Shown here piece after piece: positions 51,323 to 58,562 of a DNA stretch of 58,562 nucleotides. Origin of the DNA: an uncultured Roseiflexaceae bacterium (lineage in GTDB: Bacteria > Chloroflexota > Chloroflexia > Chloroflexales > Roseiflexaceae); the NCBI GenBank assembly GCA_937988885.1, contig CALKHR010000104.1, positions 1 through 58,562 on the forward strand. The letters run 5' to 3'. Positions within the stretch are counted from its first letter, which is position 1. Each line of letters opens with the position of its first letter. The notes under the pieces are model-generated. The model ran no database searches. It had not been told where the DNA came from and worked only from the letters and a program-made list of their open reading frames with translations. The translations under genes were made by a program, and so were the position numbers.

Positions 51323-51531
51323 AAGCGGTTTCCTTCCTGCACAATGTGCGTAACTATGCCGCATGCTGCGTAATGATACACGTTCCGGCGATCTTACTCA
51401 AACCTGATCCTTCGGGCACCGTAACACAATCTCAAGGCCGATCTACACCAATGCACTTTTCGGTATACTACTCGAACGCGCTTGAACATGGGATCGGGCG
51501 ACGTTGTCATCTTCAACTCATCTACGCAACC

Positions 51532-51559
51532 TTGTGATGCAGCCATTGCCCGTTAGAAT
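51532..51559 (+). promoter_or_regulatory. Candidate promoter of the MFS gene
   Basis: TTGTGA (51532-51537), 16-bp spacer, TAGAAT (51554-51559), about 49 bp before ATG 51608. AAGGA follows at 51593-51597. Confidence 0.5.
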
Positions 51560-51607
51560 GGTGCCACTTGCCCAAGCGTAGGAACTTTTTGTAAGGATTT
51601 GTCTCGT

Positions 51608-53029
51608 ATGGCGGAACAACTGGTAACACCTGCGCTTTCAAGCGATTCTCAAAGTAATTCTATCTGGAGTGAGACTAATCGCAGTCTAACCATTGGCTTG
51701 TTGCTCACGATCGTCGCAGCTGCCTTTGAGTCGCTCGCCGTGGCCGCCACAATGCCGGATACTGTGCGCGATTTAGGTGGGTTAGAACTGTACGGTTGGG
51801 GCTTCAGCGCCTTTATGCTCGCGAACCTGATCGGCATCACCCTGGCTGGCGTGGAGGCCGACCGACAAGGCCCACTCGGCCCGTACCTGCTCGGTTCGGT
51901 GCTGTTCGGCGTCGGTCTGTTGATCGCGGGTTTGGCGCCGAGCATGATCATCTTCATTATGGGACGCGCCGTGCAAGGCTTTGGCGCGGGCTTCGTCTCT
52001 TCTGTGACGTATGTGGTGATTGGACGCGGCTACAGCGATTCCGACCGTCCGCGAATGCTGGCGCTCACATCAAGCGCATGGGTCGTTCCTGGCTTGATCG
52101 GTCCGGCGTTGGCAGGCACGATCAGCGGCCACTTCGGCTGGCGCTGGGTTTTCCTGGGATTACTGCCGTTCCTGATTGTGGCCGTGGTGATGGCCGCCCC
52201 CTCAATGCGACGGCTCTCTCAAAAAAGCACTGCGCCGCGCGATTATACCGCCGCTGTGCGAGCCTCGCTGTTGGCGCTCGGCACCGGATTATTGCTGGGT
52301 GGATTGGGCGTTCTGGCCCCAAGCAACGGCGTATCTGTCGCGACTATGCAGCTTGTGCTTGGCGTTGTGCTGAGCGTAGTCGGTGTCGTGATCGCTATCC
52401 CGATGCTTCAGCGGCTGCTGCCTGCAGGCACCTTGCGTGCTGCGGCGGGAGTGCCAGCCGCGGTCGCCACGCAAACGCTGCTGAATATGGCCTTCTTCGG
52501 CGTCGAATCGTTCATCACGCTCGGCCTCACCGAAGTGCGCGGCCTCACATCCTCAGTGGCAGGCATCACGCTGACGGCCACCACGATCACATGGACGCTT
52601 GGCTCGTGGGTACAGGCGTACCTCGCGCCACGCGGCCTACGACGGCAGGTGTCGATCGCTGGCTTAATGCTGATTGTGCTGGGCACGCTCGGCTTTTTGG
52701 CGGTGCTGCTCCCCACGGTTCCTAGTTGGTTGGCCCCGTTCGCATGGGGCGTGGCGGGCCTGGGTATCGGCCTCTCCTTCTCGACGCATACGCTGGTAGT
52801 GCTTGAACAGTCGCAACCCGGCCAAGAAGGTGCGGCCTCGGCAGCACTCCAGCTTGGGAATGTGCTTGGCGTCGCGTTAGGCGCGGGTATCGGCGGCGTG
52901 ATTATTGCGGGCACCAACACAGGCAATGGCCCGCAACTGGGCATCACGATTCACTCGATGCTGATGATCGGCGTGTTGGTGCTCGGCATGCTGACCGCTA
53001 TGCGCTTGCCAAAGAAGGCTGTGAAGTAG
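51608..53029 (+). CDS. MFS transporter, DHA2-like exporter
   Basis: This 473-residue multidrug-type major facilitator starts with SLTIGLLLTIVAAAFESLAVAATMPDTVRDLGG, which matches the first helix of the DHA2/14-helix efflux group. MGRAVQGFGAGFVSSVTYVVIG is the conserved helix-four region, and GWRWVFLGLLPFLIVAVV follows motif C. The ATG at 51608 is chosen (AAGGA 10 nt upstream) over TTG 51599. It probably exports drugs or metabolites. It is followed by a methyltransferase gene on the same strand. Confidence 0.88.
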   Translation: MAEQLVTPALSSDSQSNSIWSETNRSLTIGLLLTIVAAAFESLAVAATMPDTVRDLGGLELYGWGFSAFMLANLIGITLAGVEADRQGPLGPYLLGSVLFGVGLLIAGLAPSMIIFIMGRAVQGFGAGFVSSVTYVVIGRGYSDSDRPRMLALTSSAWVVPGLIGPALAGTISGHFGWRWVFLGLLPFLIVAVVMAAPSMRRLSQKSTAPRDYTAAVRASLLALGTGLLLGGLGVLAPSNGVSVATMQLVLGVVLSVVGVVIAIPMLQRLLPAGTLRAAAGVPAAVATQTLLNMAFFGVESFITLGLTEVRGLTSSVAGITLTATTITWTLGSWVQAYLAPRGLRRQVSIAGLMLIVLGTLGFLAVLLPTVPSWLAPFAWGVAGLGIGLSFSTHTLVVLEQSQPGQEGAASAALQLGNVLGVALGAGIGGVIIAGTNTGNGPQLGITIHSMLMIGVLVLGMLTAMRLPKKAVK

Positions 53030-53122
53030 CGAATCGATTGGAAGAAGGAACTTGCGCCGACGTTCGTCTCGCTGTACCCTATCGGCAAACATTCCTGAAT
53101 AGCACCAGGAAAAGGAGGCGAT

Positions 53123-53767
53123 GTGGACTGCTGCTCTCAGTCACGGGGTATCAATCGGCTGTTCAATAAGCGCACAGCCGAGGCCGAACTACGCCAATAC
53201 GCGCGTCGGGGGCTCGATCGCCATGCCCAGCGGATCGTCGATGCACTCGCTGCGCGCGGCATTACTGACCAGAGCGTGCTCGAAGTGGGCGCGGGCATCG
53301 GCGGGCTGCACACAACGCTGCTGCAGCGCGGCGCGAGCAACGCTATCGATGTGGATATCGCCAGTGCGTATATCGCCGCCGCTCAGCGGTTGGCGGAGCA
53401 GAACGGGCTGCGCGATCGCGTCACCTATCACGAAGCCGATTTCGCCAGTATCGCCGATTCGCTGCCGCCCGCAGATATCGTGGTGATGCACCGTGTGGTC
53501 TGCTGCTACCCCGATATGCCTGCGCTGATCCGCGCCGCCGCCGAGCATGCCAACCGCTTGCTGGCGCTGAGTTTCCCGCAGAGCGCCTGGTATATGCGGC
53601 TGGCGCGGCGCGTGCTGAACGCCGGAATGTGGCTACAGCGCTCCGGCTACCGCTTCTACGTGCACAATCCGCAGGAGATCGAGCGCGTGGCCGTGAGCGC
53701 AGGGCTGCGACCTGTGCAATCGATCGGCACGTGGCCCTGGCAGATCGCGCTGTTCGAGCGCTCATGA
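53123..53767 (+). CDS. Class I SAM-dependent methyltransferase
   Basis: This 214-residue methyltransferase has motif I VLEVGAGIGGLHTTLLQRGASNAIDVDIA, the acid that binds SAM, and DIVVMHRVVCCYPD. The N-terminal CC dipeptide and the RGLDRHAQRIVDAL opening resemble Mg-protoporphyrin O-methyltransferase relatives, but there are no other chlorophyll genes here. AGGAGG at 53113-53118 fits a GTG start at 53123; ATG 53121 is in another frame. It overlaps the convergent kinase by 6 bp. Confidence 0.75.
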   Translation: MDCCSQSRGINRLFNKRTAEAELRQYARRGLDRHAQRIVDALAARGITDQSVLEVGAGIGGLHTTLLQRGASNAIDVDIASAYIAAAQRLAEQNGLRDRVTYHEADFASIADSLPPADIVVMHRVVCCYPDMPALIRAAAEHANRLLALSFPQSAWYMRLARRVLNAGMWLQRSGYRFYVHNPQEIERVAVSAGLRPVQSIGTWPWQIALFERS

Positions 53768-55126
53768 TCCCACAGCATCGGCATGCACCGTGCAGGGCAA
53801 GCGAATTGTAAAGGTGCTGCCGATGCCCTCCTGGCTGCTCACGTGAACCGTGCCGCCGTGCAGTTTCACGATCTCTTTCACCAAGTACAAGCCCACGCCC
53901 ATCCCGTGGATGCGATTGACCTCGGCATTATCGGCACGGTAGTAGCGCTGAAAGAGCTGATCGAGCGCTTCGGGCGGGATGCCGATACCGGGATCACAGA
54001 TCGACAGTTCAATGAACGGCGGATCCGCATCGAGCCGCACCTCGATCTCGCCGCCCTCGGGACTGTATTTGATGGCGTTCTGCAACACGTTCTGCACAAC
54101 TTCCTCCAAACGCAGTTCGTCGCCGACGATCATCAACGGCTCGTCTAGGCCCCGCGCCGTGATGGTGTGATTATGCAGGAACGGCTGCACCTCCGCGATC
54201 ATACGCTTCGTCAGGGCCGTAAGATCCAGCGATTTGTGCGTTAGCTCCAACTGGCCATGCTGGATGCGCGAAATGTCGAGCAATGCGTCGATCAACTTCT
54301 TCAGCCGATTCGCTTGGCGCTCGATCACATCCAACACATGCTGATTTTTGGTATCTAACAGATTATTCTTGGCCACGCAGCGCTGCAACAGTTGCGTATT
54401 GCCCAATAGCGCGGTGAGCGGCGTTTTGAGCTCGTGCGAGGCGATCGATAAGAACTGATCGCGCACGTAAACCGCGGCCTCGGCATCGGCGCGCGCCTGC
54501 TGTTCCCGCACTAACAGCCGCGCCCGCTCCTCCTCGACCTGTTGGCGAACCGTCATTTCGGCGCGCAACGCCTGGTTCACGGCGGCGAGTCCGGCGGTGC
54601 GCTCCCGCACGCGTCGCTCTAACTCCTCTTGGGCCTGGCGCAGCGCCAACTCGGTGCTTTTGCGTTGCGCCACCTCATTCTCAAGCTCCGCAATCGTCGC
54701 ATTCAGTTGCTCGGTCTGCTGCCTGATCTTGCGATTCTGCAAGAAAAGCTCGACCAGTACCGATACCTTCGAGATCAGGATCTGGGGCACGAACGGTTTC
54801 AGGACGTAATCAACTGCACCAGCCTCATAGCCACGAAACATGTATGTATCGCTGATATTGACGGCTGTTAGGAAAATGATCGGCGTATAGCGCGAACGCT
54901 TACGACTGTGGATCAATTCCGCAGTCTCGAATCCATCCATTCCGGGCATATGCACATCGAGCAGGATCACGGCAATATCGTGCTGCAACACGTGCTTCAA
55001 GGCTTCCTCGCCCGAAAGCGCCTTCAATAACTGATGGCCAAGGGGTTTGAGTATCGCCTCCAAGGCCAGTAGGTTCTCTGGCCGATCATCAACTAACAAA
55101 ATGGAAACTGTCTCATCAACTGGCAT
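53762..55126 (-). CDS. Response-regulator-linked histidine kinase (REC-coil-HisKA-HATPase)
   Basis: This 454-residue protein begins with a receiver domain (ILLVDDRPENLLALEAIL, phosphoacceptor Asp in VILLDVHMPGMDG, and Lys in DYVLKPF), then a long coiled coil, HisKA (FLSIASHELKTPLTALL, His in SHELKT), and an HATPase with NAIKYSPEGG, DPGIGIPPEAL and GVGLYLVKEIV. A REC domain in front of a kinase, with no membrane segment, indicates a cytoplasmic two-component relay element. AAAGGTG precedes ATG 55126. Together with the upstream-strand hybrid kinase it probably forms one signalling pair (69 bp apart). Confidence 0.92.
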   Translation of the reverse strand: MPVDETVSILLVDDRPENLLALEAILKPLGHQLLKALSGEEALKHVLQHDIAVILLDVHMPGMDGFETAELIHSRKRSRYTPIIFLTAVNISDTYMFRGYEAGAVDYVLKPFVPQILISKVSVLVELFLQNRKIRQQTEQLNATIAELENEVAQRKSTELALRQAQEELERRVRERTAGLAAVNQALRAEMTVRQQVEEERARLLVREQQARADAEAAVYVRDQFLSIASHELKTPLTALLGNTQLLQRCVAKNNLLDTKNQHVLDVIERQANRLKKLIDALLDISRIQHGQLELTHKSLDLTALTKRMIAEVQPFLHNHTITARGLDEPLMIVGDELRLEEVVQNVLQNAIKYSPEGGEIEVRLDADPPFIELSICDPGIGIPPEALDQLFQRYYRADNAEVNRIHGMGVGLYLVKEIVKLHGGTVHVSSQEGIGSTFTIRLPCTVHADAVGS

Positions 55127-55195
55127 ACATTCACCTTTTGGTCTGCTATGTGGCTAGTGTGGGAGCGCTCCGCAGACGAGTCGTAGCATCACACC

Positions 55196-58100
55196 TTAAC
55201 TCGGCTGAGATGAGTTGGGCGGAGCGACATGCAGTAGTGAAAGCAAACGCTCGGTATCGACGGGTTTGGTGATATAATCCGAAGCTCCTGCCGCTAGGCA
55301 GCGCTCCCGATCACCCTGCATAGCCTTCGCCGTCAGTGCAATGATTGGCAGATCTCGGTATTTTGGCATACTCCGAATCGCACGCATCGTCTCGTAACCA
55401 TCCAATTCTGGGATCATCACATCCATCAGGATCACATCGATATCGGGGGTCTGTTCGAGCATCCGAATCGCATCCAGGCCGTTCTCGACATACAGAATTT
55501 CCATGTCGTAGCGTTCGAGTACACTGGCCAGGGCGAAGATATTGCGGACATCGTCGTCCACCAGAAGCACTTTCTTCGGGGGAACAACCAACACTTGAGT
55601 GTTCGTCGGCATTCCCATATCGTGCTTCGCATAGTTGAGGTTTGTGGCCACCCGATGTAAAAACAACGTTGTTTCTGCTAATAGACGCTCGGGGGAATGA
55701 ACATGCTTCATAGTGACCGTATCTGTCATGTGGCGTAGCTCATCGATCTGTTGGGCATCCAAGCCCTGGTTGGTGTATATGACAATCGGCATTGTCAGTG
55801 AGCTCATCTCGTACTGAATATGGCGAATCAGCTCGAACCCGCTCATATCTGGCAACTCCAAGGCGGTGAGCAGACAGTCGAACTGCGAGGTCTGGAGTAC
55901 GCGCAGCGCCTCATCGCCGCTGCCCACCGCGTGGGTGAGCACTTCGCCCTGACTAATCTCTGCCAGTATGTGCTCGCGCCGCTCAGTATCGTGCTCAACG
56001 ACCAAGATGTTGCGCACTTGCTCATCGATCATCGCTTTCAGTTCGGTTAGCGCGGCCTCAATACCCTGCTGCACAACCGGTTGGTGGAGATGGGCCGTAG
56101 CGCCCAACTGCAGCCCATGCTGACGGTCGGCACGACCCGAAATGAGCTGAATGGGGATATGCCGTGTGACAGGGTCATACTTCAAGCGGTCGAGCAGCGT
56201 CCAACTGCCGACCGGGGGCATGTCCATATTCAAGGTGATCGCAGCGGGTTTGAACTGCTGCGCCAACGCCAACCCCTGCTCACTACGCAGCGCCACGAGG
56301 CCTTTGAAGCCGCTCTGACGCGCTACGTTGAGCAGCATCTTCGCCAACGAGGAGTCTTCCTCGATGATCAGGAGCACGCGATCGCCCGGCATGATCAGAT
56401 TACGATCGTCATCATATTCAGCAGCGTGGGAGGCGTAGCCATCTTGTGACGGACCGCTGAGTAATGGCCGTTGCCCACCGAGTTCCTGGATTAATCCAGT
56501 TCCATTGTGTGGACGCGGCTCAGACGTTTCGAACACGCTCATATGGCTCCGCATCGGCAGGAACACGGTGAAGATGCTGCCTTTGCCTGGCTCGCTGACT
56601 AACGTGATCTCGCCACCCAGTAGCCGTGCGATCTCGCGACTGATCGAGAGGCCCAAGCCCGTGCCGCCATATTTGCGGCTTGTGGTGCCATCGGCCTGCT
56701 GGAACGCTTCAAAGATGACCTGCTGCTTATCGGGCGAGATCCCAATTCCTGTGTCCGCGACGGCAAAAGCGATCACTTCATCGGCCCGTTGCAGCACCTG
56801 ATTCCCGTAGCTCCATCCATCTGTCGCTCGGCGTATTTGTAGTTCGACACTCCCCTGATGCGTGAATTTGAAGGCGTTCGATAACAGATTCCTGAGGATC
56901 TGCAGCAAGCGCTTGTTATCGGTGTAGAACGAGGTGGGCAACGTCGAGTCGAACGACAGCATGAACTTCAGGCCCTTCTCCTGCGCTATCTGCGCGAAGG
57001 TCTGCTCCATCGCCATCCACACCTCATTGAAGCGTACTTCCCCCGTTTCGATCGACATCGTGCCGGACTCGATCTTGGCCAGATCCAAAATCTCGTTGAT
57101 CAGGCTCAAGAGATCGGTGCCCGAGGCGTAAATCGTCTGCGCGAACTCGATCTGCTTCGGCGTCAGGTTGTTATCGTGATTCTCGGAGAGCAGCTTGGAG
57201 AGGATCAGCATACTATTGAGCGGAGTGCGCAGCTCGTGCGACATGTTCGCCAAGAACTCCGACTTGTACTTGGAGCTGATCGCCAACTGCTCGGCTTTCT
57301 CCTCGATCGCCTGGCGCGCCAACTCGATCTCGGCGTTTTTCCGCTCGACTTCGGTGTTCTGACGGGCGAGGAGTTCGGCCTTCTCCTCAAGTTCCTCGTT
57401 GGTCTGCTGAAGTTGCTCGCGTTGCTGTTTGAGCAATTCTTCCGAGGCTTGGAGCGAGCGGGCCTGCTCTTTCAGCCGCTGATTGGTTTCGGTGAGTTCG
57501 CGCTGCTGGCCCTGGAGTTCTTCCGCAAGCGATTGCGATTGCTTGAGCAACTCCTCGGTGCGGGTGTTCGCGCCGATGGTGTTCAGCACGATGGCGATGC
57601 TCTCGGTCAACTGGTCGAGGAAGGTGAGATGGATCTCGCTGAAGCGATGGAACGATGCTAGCTCGATCACGGCCTTGACTTCGCCCTCGAACAGCACGGG
57701 CAGCGCCACGATCGTGAGCGGCGAGGCCTCGCCTATACCCGAGCTGATTTTGATGTAATCGGGTGGCACTTCGGTTAGCAAAATGCGCTCTTTCTCAAGC
57801 GCACACTGGCCGATCAGCCCTTCGCCAAAGCGGAAGCGGTTAGCAAGGTGCTTGCGCTCGCGGTAGGCATAACTGCTCAGCAACTTGAGTTGCGGCTCAT
57901 CACCCTCGGTATCGAGCAAGTAGAACAGGCCCACGTGGGCAAATACCAGCGGCGCCAATTCCGACAGGATCAGCCGCGAGACCATCTCTAGTTCGCGCTG
58001 GCCCTGCAGCATCCGCGTGAAGCGCGCCAAGTTGGTCTTGAGCCAGTCCTGCTCGGTGTTCTTCTTGGTGGTGTCGCGCAGATTGGCGATCATCTGGTTG

Positions 58101-58562
58101 ATGTTGTCCTTCAACTCAGCCACTTCGCCCTGCGCCTCAACCGCGATCGAGCGCGTCAGGTCGCCCTTCGTCACAGCGGTGGCGATCTCGGCGATGGTAC
58201 GGATCTGCGTGGTGAGGTTGGCCGCCAATTGGTTCACGTTATCGGTCAAATCGCGCCAGGTGCCCGATGCGCCGGGCACTTTGGCTTGGCCGCCGAGTTT
58301 GCCTTCGATACCCACCTCGCGAGCAACCGTCGAAACCTGATCGGCAAAGGTGGCGAGCGTGTAGGTTAATTCGTTGATGGTGTCGGCCAGCGCGGCGATC
58401 TCGCCCTTGGCGTCCAGCGTCAGTTTGCGTGTCAGGTCGCCGGTCGCCACCGCCGTCACGATGCGCGCAATACCGCGCACCTGATCGGTGAGGTTGTTCG
58501 CCATCGAGTTCACGTTGTCGGTCAGGTCCTTCCACGTGCCCGCCACACCGCTCACCGTCGCC
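55196..58562 (-). CDS. Multi-HAMP hybrid histidine kinase with three receivers (5' end off the window)
   Basis: At least 1119 residues; the N-terminus lies beyond the right edge, and the first visible residues are in mid-repeat. It has HAMP-type repeats (AGTWKDLTDNVN, SGTWRDLTDNVN) as in Nik1-type kinases, then a GAF domain (LIGQCALEKERILLTEVP), coiled coil, HisKA (KSEFLANMSHELRTPLNSML) and HATPase (NLLSNAFKFTHQG, DTGIGISPDK). Three receivers follow. The third is intact (VILMDVMIPELDG with Lys in YITKPV), whereas the first has Asn (TLNMDMP) and the second Ala at the phosphoacceptor position. It is cytoplasmic as far as visible. Confidence 0.9.
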   Translation of the reverse strand, partial: ATVSGVAGTWKDLTDNVNSMANNLTDQVRGIARIVTAVATGDLTRKLTLDAKGEIAALADTINELTYTLATFADQVSTVAREVGIEGKLGGQAKVPGASGTWRDLTDNVNQLAANLTTQIRTIAEIATAVTKGDLTRSIAVEAQGEVAELKDNINQMIANLRDTTKKNTEQDWLKTNLARFTRMLQGQRELEMVSRLILSELAPLVFAHVGLFYLLDTEGDEPQLKLLSSYAYRERKHLANRFRFGEGLIGQCALEKERILLTEVPPDYIKISSGIGEASPLTIVALPVLFEGEVKAVIELASFHRFSEIHLTFLDQLTESIAIVLNTIGANTRTEELLKQSQSLAEELQGQQRELTETNQRLKEQARSLQASEELLKQQREQLQQTNEELEEKAELLARQNTEVERKNAEIELARQAIEEKAEQLAISSKYKSEFLANMSHELRTPLNSMLILSKLLSENHDNNLTPKQIEFAQTIYASGTDLLSLINEILDLAKIESGTMSIETGEVRFNEVWMAMEQTFAQIAQEKGLKFMLSFDSTLPTSFYTDNKRLLQILRNLLSNAFKFTHQGSVELQIRRATDGWSYGNQVLQRADEVIAFAVADTGIGISPDKQQVIFEAFQQADGTTSRKYGGTGLGLSISREIARLLGGEITLVSEPGKGSIFTVFLPMRSHMSVFETSEPRPHNGTGLIQELGGQRPLLSGPSQDGYASHAAEYDDDRNLIMPGDRVLLIIEEDSSLAKMLLNVARQSGFKGLVALRSEQGLALAQQFKPAAITLNMDMPPVGSWTLLDRLKYDPVTRHIPIQLISGRADRQHGLQLGATAHLHQPVVQQGIEAALTELKAMIDEQVRNILVVEHDTERREHILAEISQGEVLTHAVGSGDEALRVLQTSQFDCLLTALELPDMSGFELIRHIQYEMSSLTMPIVIYTNQGLDAQQIDELRHMTDTVTMKHVHSPERLLAETTLFLHRVATNLNYAKHDMGMPTNTQVLVVPPKKVLLVDDDVRNIFALASVLERYDMEILYVENGLDAIRMLEQTPDIDVILMDVMIPELDGYETMRAIRSMPKYRDLPIIALTAKAMQGDRERCLAAGASDYITKPVDTERLLSLLHVAPPNSSQPS

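Noticed and set aside
53123..53767. Mg-protoporphyrin O-methyltransferase (bchM)
   Set aside because: Only the N-terminal Cys pair and the general SAM fold agree; no other chlorophyll genes occur in the window.

Overview
The window looks like a chromosomal segment from a filamentous, non-phototrophic Chloroflexota (class Chloroflexia, Herpetosiphon-like). That placement is an inference. It rests on the gene style (BTAD-NACHT regulators, multi-HAMP hybrid kinases, RsbR-type domains), on secreted proteins ending in a short aromatic-Leu/Ala-Pro-Phe tail, and on GC-rich coding DNA broken by AT-rich promoter regions. No rRNA, tRNA, CRISPR array, prophage or transposase was seen.

Layout. 0.4-5.7 kb holds miscellaneous metabolism: an anchored 5'-nucleotidase, a PPOX/F420-type flavoprotein, a two-domain VOC dioxygenase, an SDR lacking its catalytic Tyr, and alanine racemase on the minus strand. 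6.0-18.7 kb is a plus-strand heme cluster: hemG/Y - MerR-like regulator - hemA - hemQ - hemE - hemH - hemC - hemD - membrane protein - hemB - P-loop kinase - hemL. With the C5 enzymes HemA and HemL at the front and HemQ at the end, and no hemF or hemN present, it encodes a route from glutamyl-tRNA to heme that most likely runs through coproporphyrin. A strong sigma70-like promoter lies before hemG and a terminator-like hairpin follows hemL.

19.5-27.5 kb holds two tandem secreted subtilases with a CHRD domain between propeptide and catalytic domain. They share a 395-bp identical block and an 80-bp identical 3' end, the marks of recent duplication or gene conversion. 27.6-32.9 kb has a DEDD exonuclease, a small basic-tailed protein, a clostripain-like lipoprotein, a small membrane protein and an NAD-dependent epimerase. 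After about 780 bp of gene-free, repeat-bearing DNA come a minus-strand MFS transporter and a large BTAD-NACHT-membrane regulator.

38.0-41.6 kb is a metal-uptake locus. A Fur-family regulator is divergent from a CbiM-PDGLE fusion, CbiQ and CbiO. Three evenly spaced ATTGCA/TGCAAT half-sites sit just after the cbiM -10 box and resemble a Nur/Fur-type operator. A decayed C-terminal fragment of a secreted protein follows cbiO.

41.9-44.6 kb pairs an orphan substrate-binding lipoprotein with a Cache-HAMP-STAS membrane sensor, with no permease or ATPase, so it is probably a sensory module. The rest contains comM, a spermidine-synthase-like protein, a beta-hydroxyacid dehydrogenase, a zinc alcohol dehydrogenase, a bacterial relative of plant DA1 (zinc ribbons plus HExxH peptidase), an aldo/keto reductase, an MFS exporter, a methyltransferase, and two sensor kinases. 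The last kinase runs off the right edge.
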